64,000 nt of DNA from Collybia mongolica (taxonomy: Eukaryota > Basidiomycota > Agaricomycetes > Agaricales > Clitocybaceae), in assembly GCA_013420905.1 (NCBI GenBank), contig JAAXNY010000001.1, positions 1,674,001-1,738,000 on the forward strand. Reading direction: 5' to 3'. Below are positions 44,316 through 54,827 of this stretch, piece after piece; position 1 is the stretch's first letter; each line of letters begins with the position of its first letter. Below the pieces are notes generated by a model, which was not told the DNA's origin, did not search any database, and saw nothing but the letters and a program-made list of their open reading frames with translations. The position numbers were made by a program, and so were the translations under genes.

Positions 44316-45469
44316 TCTCCTCCAACTCAGCGCGGTAGTTTAAAAGCATCCTACCGAGGGCTTGCTTGGTGTGTGACAAGGGATCGCCCGCGTCAGCAAT
44401 CAAGCGCGCCCGCGCTAAGACTACATCGTGCTCCTTGGAGGGACGGAAGTCAATAAAGACACGAGTATCTGATACACAGTCAGTATAAAAATAGAACCAT
44501 CTATTATTAGAAAACGTACCCTCAGCAGATGCCTTTGGATCTTCATCCGGGGTGTCCTGCCTCGTACGCTTTTTGGGACGAAGAGTGCTGCCGCGGTTGA
44601 GCTCGGAACGCTTACCGTCCTGTAGGAATGAGAAACAAAGTAATAGACAGAGCAAAAACAAGAATGGGTACCTTGATGGCAGCCTTTTCAGCCTTAGTCC
44701 TTTTGACACGGGGAACCTTAATGTTCTCCTTCTCCTTGCGACTACGGGTGATTGGTCCTTCACTAAGGAGACGACTAGTCACTGGTCCAGAGACAGTAGC
44801 GCTAGCCGTAGCGCCGGAATCAATGACCATATTCTTGAGTAAAGAAGAGACGCCATTGAGTATGTCGCGCACTGACAGCGCGGTAGCTAAAAAGAAACAT
44901 ACCGAGTCAGTACCAGACATTTCAATGTCACCGTCATATTCACCGCCAGCAATGACCTCGCCTGGAATAGCGGGACTATCCGCATCACCACCAGTAGCAG
45001 GGACCTAGTACCAGAAAACCATGGTTTAAGAACAGTACAGTGCAAGATAAGGTAAAAAGCACGCACCGCGGTTTGAGACAGGTGCTCGGTGCGGACCTTT
45101 TCACGGTGACGGTGAATAGCGGCAGTAAGAGTCACAATGTTGCGGTAGACGGGCTCTTGAAGTAACTCGGGGTATACATGTTGTAGTCCCTGGAATGCTT
45201 TACGGACGCCAAAGATAACATTCTGCCAGGACCGCTCCGTCAAAACCATTTTGGACTCAGTCAGGAGTAGCTGTAAATTGTAAAAGTTGTTACGATAACG
45301 GCGTATATAAGTTAATTGGTAAAAAGTGTACCGCGGTTTCGCCTAACTTCCGGACGCTGACCCTTTGTTCAACAAGGGTGTCCATCGATAAACGAGCTTG
45401 AAAGGTGTGCCACTGAGCTTGGACCATCTTGAAGTTCTCGATGTCTTGATAGTTGGGGGGGCTAGTCAT
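44281..45469 (-). pseudogene. Element 2 copy of antisense gene B, 3'-truncated
   Basis: It starts MTSPPNYQDIENFKM at 45469 and follows the same exon pattern as 24602-25984. It breaks after the HTVSFLL codons, where the integrase-spanning deletion joins it to reversed pol. The frame closes two codons later at 44281-44283. About 65 C-terminal residues, including the acidic tail, are lost. Confidence 0.72.
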
Positions 45470-46168
45470 AATGATGCAGAGGAAATTGATTCTTCGAACC
45501 AGAACGTTGTAAAGAGAGTATAATAGAGTCGGGCGATGTCTTGGGACAAAAAGCACAGCCAGTGCCCTTTTTATACCTCTACAACTAGAGAAGTGCTACC
45601 CAGTCTCTCATTCGTTGCGCGCGTTCTATCCCCAGAAAAATCTATACATTTCAACTGAACAGGTCCGAGACGCGTGCCTAATTGAAATGCTGGGCCCAAT
45701 TAAAAAAAAAAGGAGCTCCGTAAAAATTCATGTGGAGCGCGGCAGTGTCCGCATGACAACTGGGACAGTTGTTATCAGTGTTGAGGGGGAGATGGGTATA
45801 AGCAAAATCGAATTGGAAAAACCTACCAAGGTTACAAGGATTGAAATAGATTGTCTATAAAAAGTCAGTGATCGCGCCACGGTTTTTAATGATCGAGAGA
45901 ATTGCACCAGAATTAAACCGTACTATTTATAACTTAAGTAGCCGGGGCAAGGGCGGAAGCTTTCTTATGAAGACAATAGAACCACAGCCAAATCAATAGC
46001 ATTGTTTATAGTCCGAGGGACTGTATATAAGACATGTGTTGGACTTCAATTAAAGAATTGAAGCCCAACGAAAGGCGGGGGAACTTAGGTAGCAGTAATA
46101 AAAGGGCCAGGGGCCCGGGAAAACACAAGTAGATAAAAAAAAAAAATAGGGGGGGGGGCGCGGCGCGG

Positions 46169-47998
46169 CTACTCCTCCTCGCTGTCAGGCACGGACGAAG
46201 AGGAACTTGACGACAAAGAACCGTCATCAACCTCTGCTTCTTCCTCCAAGGGCGGCCAAGGGAGATTCTGGAAGTCCGCGTAGAAGAGGAGGGCGCTCTC
46301 CGTGGCTGGCGTAGTCAGCAAGAGGTTTTGAAGGCCCTCCAGGCCTTCCTCCTCGTACAACCTACCAATGGTGCCAACAATGCGCGCCAACAAGGAGTCG
46401 CGCATTTCAAGCGCGCGGTTAGCGGCCTGAATGACCTCCGCGGCAAGGGTGTCCGCGTCGCCGAGCTGAGCATAGGCTTCAGCAACCGCTAGTAGAATAA
46501 GTAAAATCAGTAGTAAACAAAAAGACGGAAAGAAGATGGCTTACTAGAAATGCCTGCACCAAGCATGGGCCCCAGATCCTCACGGAGCCTAGCGCGCTTC
46601 TGGGGAGTGAGGCTGAAGCTGCACTTCCCCTTCTTGGCGGTGGCGCATTCCACGCACGGTTTACCCCAACCGTTGAAGGTGCACTCAATGTCGCCGCGGG
46701 TGGCGCACATCGTGCAAGGATAGCCCACCTAGTAAAAATGATCAGTAACAAGAAATAAAGTAGTAATAAACATACGGAAGAGCGCCGCGGCGCAAGGTCA
46801 GCCAGCAGGGAGGTAATAGGGGACTGGAGCGGCGTCAGCTCCCGGTTGGGAACCAGCGCGTGCTTACGGTGTGTCGCCTGAGCCCTATCCCTAGAGCGGG
46901 TGGTCTTACGCGACTGACGAGGAGAAGGGGCCGCGGGAGGCAACAACTCCGCGAACCCCTCTTGAGCCAACTGGCGTGCGACCTCATCATCGAAGAGCTG
47001 AAGCTCAGGGACTTCAACCTTCACCGGCGGCTGCCCAGAGGACTAAGGAGATAAAGATGAGTAAAAGTAAATGACTTCAAGAGAGAAAAGAGACATACCG
47101 GGCCTGCTTCCGAGGGACGCGGCGCGGAAGCACTGCCAGTCCCCTGGGCGCGCGACATGTCGGACTAGAATTTTGAAATCAAGTCAGCAATAATGTGAAA
47201 CTCGTAAAGTAAAGGATATACCTGGGGAACCGCACGGCCTTTGCCCTTGGACCCAGCTGTACGCTTCCGCTTGAGGGGCTATTAAAATAAGTCAACTACC
47301 GAAGAAAAGTAATAAAAAGCAGTAATAAACGAACCGCGGGTACCAAGACCGGGGAGCGCGCCGGCAAGGGCGCGGCGGACCAACTGTCCCGGTACTGATG
47401 GTAACGGCGCGGTGCGCCAACCATGCGAGGAGGGACGAGGAAAGTATCCTGAAAGATACTTTCACCATTGTTGCGCTCGAAGCGCGACCCCACCTGGTCC
47501 AGGACTTGCTCCACAGTGGGAGCCTGGCCCTAAAAGAACAAGGTAGTCAGCTTGACAAGGGGAGGCAGAGTAAAGAAGTAAACAATTTATTTACCAGAAG
47601 AATGGAGTTGGCGCCCAACGCGCGCCACGGACCACGCCAGTGATGGCATCCTGAGACCAGTAAATAAGTAAAAGGTTTTAATAAGTAAAAGATGGGCGTA
47701 CGATGAGCATGGAGCAGTGATCGACGAAGTCAATCAACTCGTCGAGGTCAAGGGGGCCCTGATGGTCCATACAGGGCGCGAGTTCCTCGGCCATAATAAT
47801 CCACCCTTGCTCCATGGCGACAAAGACGTCGCCCTCGGCATCTTCAAGGAGGTCGGAAAATGAGGGGACCGGCTGGTCCACATAGACCATAGTGGGGGAA
47901 CGGCCCTCAGTCGGTAGAATCGCGGCAGAGAGCGGGAGAGACAGCGCGGAAGGCGAGCGCAGAGCACGAGCCATGGCGGAAGTGGAAGTGGAAGACAT
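46169..47998 (-). pseudogene. Element 2 copy of antisense gene A, exon 2 deleted in part
   Basis: The exon structure matches 21979-23924, with start MSSTSTSAM at 47998 and the same stop context at 46169. Exon 2 is 56 nt (47595-47650) instead of 177 nt. The loss is not a multiple of three, so exon 3 is read out of frame and soon meets TGA. The zinc-cluster exon (CTMC...CVEC, about 46.68 kb) is still intact at sequence level. Exon 1 is unusually diverged from Element 1. Confidence 0.72.
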
Positions 47999-48436
47999 TT
48001 CTGTTTGAAAAGAGTCGGGGCGTTTGAGCGATGCAGATAGCAAAGAGATTTAGAAATGGGCTATAAAGTCCAAATTGTCTAAAACTTAGCAAGGACGCGA
48101 GCTTTTTAAAAACGCACAACCCTGCATTGCGAAGCTCTAAAGAACAAACAGGAGTACCGATCTCTTGCTGAAGTGTCAGAAACATAACGAGAAAAATGTC
48201 CAGATGACTGAAATATCTGTAAAGCGATGTCCGAATGTCAAGTACTCTCTCAGGAGATGTATATAGCTGTCACGATCCTGATGGGAAGTAAACCTCTGGG
48301 CTCGATCCCAACATCGCGCGCCTACCTGTCTAAAAGCGGAACCGTTGTAACATTGTACTGAAAGATTAGACGCGTGCAGACCCGAAGTATTGGACCAACC
48401 TGCCGGCAAAGAGAGACTGAGGACAGTCTACATTTG

Positions 48437-48450
48437 TGGTATGGGGGAGA
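48437..48450 (+). promoter_or_regulatory. Polypurine tract of Element 2
   Basis: TGGTATGGGGGAGA lies immediately before the 3' LTR, identical to Element 1. It primes plus-strand synthesis. Confidence 0.75.
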
Positions 48451-49667
48451 TGATAGGGCCCGAAATCGTTTGCACTTATAAAGTCAACAAGTAAGGCTAT
48501 TAGTGTCATTTCTAATAACCAAGTAAGCAGTAATAAAGGATTAGAGTCGAGCTCCGAGACGGCTAATCAGAGTGAACTAGTCTAATGGATAATACACTAT
48601 CAGTACAGAGGACTATGAGTACGGTCTATTATTAGTCCTATTCACCATGCCCGGTTACAACCTCGGTGTCTTAGTTCATAAGTAACTGTTGTAGTATGAT
48701 ATCATTAGTCCGGGGATCATCATTAATAGGAGAAGTAATTGTAAATTCGGGACTTGCACAACCCGATCCTAGTCAGGGGTACTTGGTGTTAACTACCGGA
48801 AGTGACGGGACACCGTGAATAGCAACCAGGACAATCAGGAGGAGTAAACGACAGTGCCGCGCTGTTTTAAATAACAGAGCGCGCGGTCGGGACTTGATAA
48901 GAGTTTAGCCAGCTCTTTCAATATTTGATAAGTAACCAGTAAACGACATAATTGGCACGCATGGTGCGCGCGCCAAGTTGTAGTAGACGCGTCAGTATTG
49001 AATACAGATTCTTGGCGCGCGGGAGCGCGGTTCCGTGTAAAATTTACAATTCCATATGATATTTAGTTTGTACATTATAAATAGACTGTAGATGAGTAGC
49101 GCTAAGGCAAGGAATCTTGCCCCCACTTCGCGCGACTATAGAGTATACAAATCACATTTGTTAAAACACTATTGCGTGCCCGAATTAAGGATCAGATTGC
49201 TTCAACGTGTCTTGATTGGAATTGATTGGAGAACCACAGAATTAAAGAAACTTAGTTCACTTGGAACTTAGTACCGTATTGTCCGTTGGAATTACTAGGC
49301 ACTTGGCCTTAGTGCACTTGGCACTGTATTGTTTGATAAGTCGCTTGGACTTATAGATCCGCTTGGGATCACTAATAATTGAACGTACACTTGGTACTCA
49401 GTCTATTGGATCGAGAGATATTATAAATATACCTAGCAGGTTTTTGAACCTGTGTTGAAGCTTTTGTCTAAATCGAACCCGTCGAGAGATCATTGGAAAG
49501 GGCTTTGGCTAGTACTATTCAAAGCTTAGTGTTTCTAAGCACTTGAACCCGAACTCAAAAACAGGCGATTCCTACTGTTCGTGTGTTGATTGTTAGGTTT
49601 GGTGTGTGTGTGAGAGAGATTACATTTCATAGCATCAGCGCACTTATAGCCCAGGAGCCCCCTTTCA
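48451..49667 (+). repeat. Element 2, 3' LTR (1217 bp)
   Basis: Nearly identical to 37417-38633; two substitutions were noticed, near 48466 and 48688. Confidence 0.93.
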
Positions 49668-50340
49668 GCGCGTTTGTTCTTCAAATGTGACTTGATCAAT
49701 TCTTGAGTGGCCCAGCCATTATGGAATTTTTTGAGGTATGTATGCCAACTTTCGGCCTGAAATAAATTATTTAAATGAGTAACAAAGCAGCAAAGAAAAG
49801 ACTTACCACATGGATGATTTGACTTGTGCCAAACAACCAAGTAGTTGAGGCCTGCATTACCAACTAAACTACAAACACAGTGCTATTACTTGTAAGAAAA
49901 AAGATTGGAGCAAAGGGTTTTAAGAAGTAAAACTTACACGAATGGCCTTGTATAAATCGGAATCATCTTGGAGTTGCATTTCAGCTTGGAGATTGAATCC
50001 ATTCCCTGCGACGCCGCACGGTGGGTGTGGTATGACATTCTTCTGCTGTTCTTTAGCATGGGTGGCTTTGCAAAGGGCTACGAGTTCAGCTAGTCATGTT
50101 AGTATGGTATAGGAAGTATGCAAAAAAAAAAGTAATACCTTTCATTTTCTTCATTTTTGCTTCCATTGCCATTGTCTCTGATATATTTATCCATGTACCT
50201 GATGAAACAAAATGTAATAATAGGTAACATGTTTCCATTTGAAAATCACAGTATCTACCTTTAACTCTCTGGGATGAGCCTGAAGACAAGGCCACCTTGT
50301 GAGATTGCTTCACTTTTTGAAATGCGGTAGACTTAGCCAT
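49668..50340 (-). pseudogene. 5' part of the gene split by Element 2
   Basis: It starts MAKSTAFQKVKQSHKVALSS at 50340. Exons follow at 50259-50340, about 50140-50200, 49950-50090 and 49805-49865, and from 49757 to the LTR, all with plausible GT-AG borders and continuous phase. Segments read TWINISETMAMEAKMKKMK, AELVALCKATHAKEQQK, TWLFGTSQIIHV and AESWHTYLKKFHNGWATQELI, ending SHLKNKRA at the insertion. The layout resembles repeated basidiomycete genes found near DNA transposons, but I cannot name a function. The C-terminal part is at 37175-37416. Confidence 0.62.
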
Positions 50341-50699
50341 AGTTTTATGGAAGAGGGTGCGTTGGAGAAAGAGCTGGTGGCAAAGTTGAAGAAAGGCGAG
50401 ACCAAGCGAATGAGGAGATGCTGGGAGACACAGAGAAAGAGGGTTCTTTTAAATTTGAGGTGGAGCAGGTTCCATCCCCAAGGACAACAGAACCAAGCTC
50501 AAATCAATTCGCACAGAGGATGAAAAAGAAAAAAAAAAGGGTTCCGGGCTTTGGGGTGGGCAAAGGGATTTCTATAATCTGACTAGCTTTGGATTCCAGA
50601 TCTTTAACTGTACTCGGGTAGAACTGTTGGGGTTTGGGGCATGAGCACAAAATAAAACATATAAAGGACCTTGGAACTCAAAAAAATAATCACAACGTA

Positions 50700-51292
50700 A
50701 TGGCCACTGGCCTCACACCCAACCCTCCAGACACTTCCCCTACCCACTGTGTGCTGCAGAATGATGATGTTTCCAGTCATGTTGTGGAAAGCATGATGGA
50801 ATCCAAGACTGAATCAGACTGTGGACCATTTGATTGTGCTTTCTTTGGTCCTTGCTCACCAGAGAATCAACTTGGTCTATTGGAAAATAGAAACTGGTTT
50901 ACGGACCTTTGCAAGTCCGAATCTTCAAGCCATGGATCCAGTGTACCCAAGGATAACAGTAAGCAATAATCTAACTCCACGTGATGCTGAAGGAAAAACT
51001 CTTACCTAGGTGATATTAAAACAGAGGCAGACATAGTCCCTGAAGAGTGTAAGGTGAATATCAGCACTATCAACCCATTGGAGGGGAAGGTATGTGAATC
51101 AACTCACATAACCAGTTTCTGACAGTATCTTATTAATTGACAACAAAGTTTATTATTCAGATCTGTGTCAAAGGTGGCAACTTAATCAATCCAGTATTCA
51201 ATTTTAACTTCCAGGAAAAAGTAAAGAGCAAAAAACGGAGACATAAATCAAGTAGAAGGGACAATGAGCAGGGAAAACGGCAAAAATTATGA
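50700..51292 (+). CDS. Small hypothetical protein with basic C-terminus, 156 aa
   Basis: Exons 50700-50958, 51010-51089 and 51161-51292 (GT-AG) sum to 471 nt without a stop. The N-terminal half is acidic and Cys/Ser-rich (ESKTESDCGPFDCAFFGPCSPENQLGLLENRNWF). The C-terminus has a strong nuclear-localisation-like run (KVKSKKRRHKSSRR). No family was recognised. It lies between the split gene and the Spt5-like pseudogene, both on the other strand, and may belong to the same mobile cassette. It could also be a decayed fragment whose frame survived by chance. Confidence 0.5.
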
Positions 51293-51361
51293 TGTGTATA
51301 TACATGTGATGCAGTAAAGTCCCAAAAGATATATGCAAAATTGAAAGTAATGCCTGTTAAT

Positions 51362-54032
51362 TATTTTGTGCGAGTTTTATGAGCATCCTTTCGAAGAGCA
51401 GTCATTAATCCCTCATTTTGTGCCTTTTCTTCTTTGGTTTCATGGCCAATGCAGAGTACATCAGGGCTTAGTTCCCGAAAGTGTTTTGTGGCCTCCCTCA
51501 GTCCGGTTGATGACGGCCAATATCATAATTGGCTGGCCATTCTTGTAACAATGGTGAATTCAGCGGACATATTGGCCCAGGTGGTCACCTTCAACTACAA
51601 CCAACAATCTGTTATCACATGTAGGATTGGGACGTTTTGGTGTGAGGTCTCCTGGAGGCAAGGATCCCAATGTCTTGTAGTGGTTGAACCGGACTGATAA
51701 TGCTCCCTCTATCCGCACTACGGAGACCACCATTTCTTTACCTTGATATTGCCCACCTGTAACCAACACCTTTAATTTAATATCAATAAGCTGTGGATCT
51801 AATAATGGGTGAGCAGGTCCCTGCTGTTGTGATATAGTTGGTGGAGGGGAGGCTTGAGAGGAGGATCTACATCAGGCATTCGAGATGAGGGGTTCCAGGC
51901 CGGCATCAAGTGGTGAAAGTCAGGCATGGGCATGCTACCCCCCACTGCTGCAGTAGTGGCAGCCACGGCAGGTTCCTGGGGAGGGGGGAATTTGGCAACA
52001 TGGCCTGGGAGGGGGACAAATAATTTGTTCTTGGGTGGGGTGAATTTGTTTAATCTGAGGCGAGACCTTGGGGGAGAAATTAGCTCATAATGAATATGAA
52101 GAAGAATATAATATTTATGGAGATTCTACAACATCATCGTAGTCCAGAACTTTGCCACTGAATGGATGTGCAGGATTCAAGTGAATAAATTGAACAGTAA
52201 CTTGGAGTCCACTGAGTGTAGTTTTCGAGAGTTGAACATCTTTGATCACTGCACGAGAACCCTTCATTGCATGTCCTGTTTTGACGACCAAAACCTCAAG
52301 CCCTATCCAGGAAACTTCCTCACGTCTAATTGGGATGGTTGGTACATTACTCAATGTTGGTGGTTGACTGTGGAGTATTATTGGAGGGTCAACTACTTTC
52401 ACCCAGTTCCTATGGACTTTGAGTGGCTGTTTAAAAGTAAATTACAATGTAACTGGCATAATATCTTAAGTTTTTACCTTGAGGGAGTTTGGACTGATGT
52501 AACTCTGCAGTCCTTGTGTTTCAAGACATTCGACAATCCGTCACCTCAACTACCCATCCCTTTTCCCCTTGGAGAGCCCCACTGATTACTTCTGTGAAAT
52601 GGCCATGAGTGATGTACTTCCACATATTGGACCACAGGACCATGTGTAAACCCTCATTTCTAGTTCCACCTCTGCCGAATCAATACCAACAGACTGGATG
52701 ATACCCCTCTTAGAGGATTCCTTTATGACCACCTGTTTGCCTTCAAAAAATTGCCATTCTGAAGGGCATGGGAATCGCGCGCTTTTGATTTCAGGGTGAG
52801 GACAGCATAGAAACAAGTCCATCATCTTGCTTTGTAAGGAAATGGGGACACACGATACCAAACCAAAGCCATAAGTTCTGCGTTCAAGGAAAAATTCAAA
52901 TTGGTGACCAAAAGCAGCAAAATGGCCCATAGTTTTGCTGTCAATGATAGTGACTCTGGGGTGAGTTTTGATGATTCGGTCCTGTTTTTCATCGTCAAAC
53001 AAACCCAGCTCGGAGCGGAGGGTACCTCGTTTCCTTTTCTTGGAGGAATCTCCGTCTTGAAGGGGAGGGAGGCGAGGTAACAGCAGGACTTCCAGTTTTC
53101 CCCAATTCTCTACTGAGGAAACATATCCTACATCCCCTTTGTAGAGCCCCCTACAAATCATGACCCAACCTCCAGCAGAAGGGGTCTCTTCAGAATGCCT
53201 TAAATTCAACAGAGACACCCATTCCCCCAGCTTCACCCCCATAATACCATCCCAAGGGTGAAAAATTGAGGGTGATGATTTTAGAAGGGCTAAAAGGTCG
53301 GCATTCATTGTGCCCTTGATGTAGAACCAGCCATGTATGGAATCTCGACAAAATGCTGATCTGAGCTGATGTCAAGAGTCTGTATTATTGAGGAGAAAGG
53401 AAACAGCGTCTCTTTCCCTCCCCTCCTAGAATACATTGCGTCAAGTCTCAGTCATAGTATCAGTAAGATGCAGGTACTGATGCTCACCACACAATGGACT
53501 CTCATTAATGGGCTGTCTTCGCCTGTTGGAAGTCGTTCCACATCCAGACCAGGGTGTCTTGAAAGGCCTTCATTGACTGGGGGTTGTTCCTCGTCCAGAT
53601 CGCGGGGTTTTGGCGTGCCTTCATCAGAAAAGTATCTGTTTGCAAGGCGATAATAATAGTCATCTTCATTGTTCCCCTCCATATCGCTGTCCCTGTCTGA
53701 CTCCTCCTCACGACTTGCCCGTGATTGTCTCATTATCCCATGAATAAATTTATCAAATTTGTCATCGTTGTTGAGAGGGCTGTTGGCGGAAGTTGACGGT
53801 CTTGGTGCACTGCCCGACTGCCCGTTGTCCTTGTTGACCTCATCGTCAATGAAGTCATCTGTAAAATGGGTTGGTGTTAACGTGCCTTGAATCTGAATGG
53901 GTAGATTGGCATACCGAGTCCCGGCTCCTCTCCAAAGAGATCGTCCTCCCCCTCGTTGTCCACCTGTGCTTTGAGGTCAATGAAGTGGTGTACCATGTTG
54001 CAGACATCATCAGGCATGGTCTTGTCCTGCAT
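51362..54032 (-). pseudogene. Spt5-like KOW-repeat protein, decayed
   Basis: A degraded gene of a multi-KOW family related to transcription elongation factor Spt5, common as a transposon-associated gene in Agaricomycetes. The N-terminal exons are acidic (DNEGEDDLFGEEPG; EEESDRDSDMEGNNEDDYYY). At 53308-52600 a KOW-like stretch reads GGWVMICRGLYKGDVGYVSS followed by KKRKRGTL and PCPSEWQFFEGKQVV. A second, SGALQGEKGWVVEV, and a third, VLVVKTGHAMKGSRAVIKDV, follow. The end reads HETKEEKAQNEG to 51362. An in-frame TGA near 53369, a frame change near 52680 and another near 51450 make it non-functional. The start at 54032 is tentative. Confidence 0.6.
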
Positions 54033-54198
54033 ACTGGTGATGTCCTTAGGTTTCCTGTAGGATCATTATTAGCTTTTATTAATGTTCTTAACAAAGTCTT
54101 ATAGTTTTGTATTGGAATTCAATTAACTACTACAAATTCTACTATACTAATTGTAATCTATCAAGAAAAAGTACTTACAACAAGGGGGAGGGGGCCAA

Positions 54199-54463
54199 CG
54201 GGTGATGGTTGTGGTACAAGAGCAAGAGGGAAAGCGTGCGAAAGCAGGCTGCCAACACATGATACAGCTTGGAATGTTCAGCCGTTGGGCATCTCGGTCA
54301 TATCACTCTTATACAATGTGACTCAGATTTCTCAGGTAACAATTTAGCCGTAAAGGCCCAATCCCCGAGATGCCCGACGGCTGAACATTCCAAGCCATAT
54401 CATGTGCTGGCAGCCTGCTTTCGCACGCTTTCCCCTTTGCTCCCGTACCACAACCATCGCCCG
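54199..54463. repeat. Long inverted repeat, 99-bp arms
   Basis: Arms 54199-54297 and 54365-54463 are reverse complements with about 9 mismatches and no large gaps, separated by 67 bp. Landmarks are GGAATGTTCAGCCGTTGGGC in the left arm and GACGGCTGAACATTCC in the right. A transcript would fold into a long hairpin. It lies just upstream of the Plavaka-type gene and may be a foldback or MITE end. Confidence 0.8.
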
Positions 54464-54827
54464 CCGCAACTTCTGCCCAGCCTCCTGGCCCCTTCCCCAG
54501 CCTCCCTCCTCAGTATTTCAGTAAGTAAAAGACATTTTTTAGTATATAGTATATAGTAGTTCTATACAAATGTAGTCAGTATGTTATAAGTACTCAATAT
54601 TGAATACAATATAAGATTTCGCAACCTGAGCTAAAAATAAAGAAGCTAATGATCCATTGTAAATAGGCAAACTAGGACTGTTACTGCAGGCACAACATGC
54701 GCAACACCCCACGTTTCATAAGACTGAGGAGGTCATTGTGGCTTTCTAGGGGCCTTGAGACCTGGTGCGTACACATTTGCCTTGTTTACATACCAACTTA
54801 TATATTTTACTCTCCAGGTGAACACGC
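54464..54827. other. Spacer upstream of Plavaka-type transposase
   Basis: No coding feature seen. An acceptor-like TCTCCAG at 54811-54817, 10 bp before the ATG, hints at an intron in the 5' UTR. Confidence 0.35.

Larger units (their letters stand above)
37417..49667 (+). mobile_element. Element 2: same LTR family, internally deleted
   Basis: This is a 12.25-kb copy of the Element 1 family in the opposite orientation, with LTRs 37417-38633 and 48451-49667. The LTRs differ at only about two positions by eye, so the insertion is young. Gag, protease and RT-RNase H are open. A deletion of about 1.85 kb relative to Element 1 has removed all of integrase and the 3' end of antisense gene B (junction near 44289-44292). 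A second deletion of about 120 bp lies in exon 2 of antisense gene A. It has GCGC target duplications and splits a spliced gene. Confidence 0.9.
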
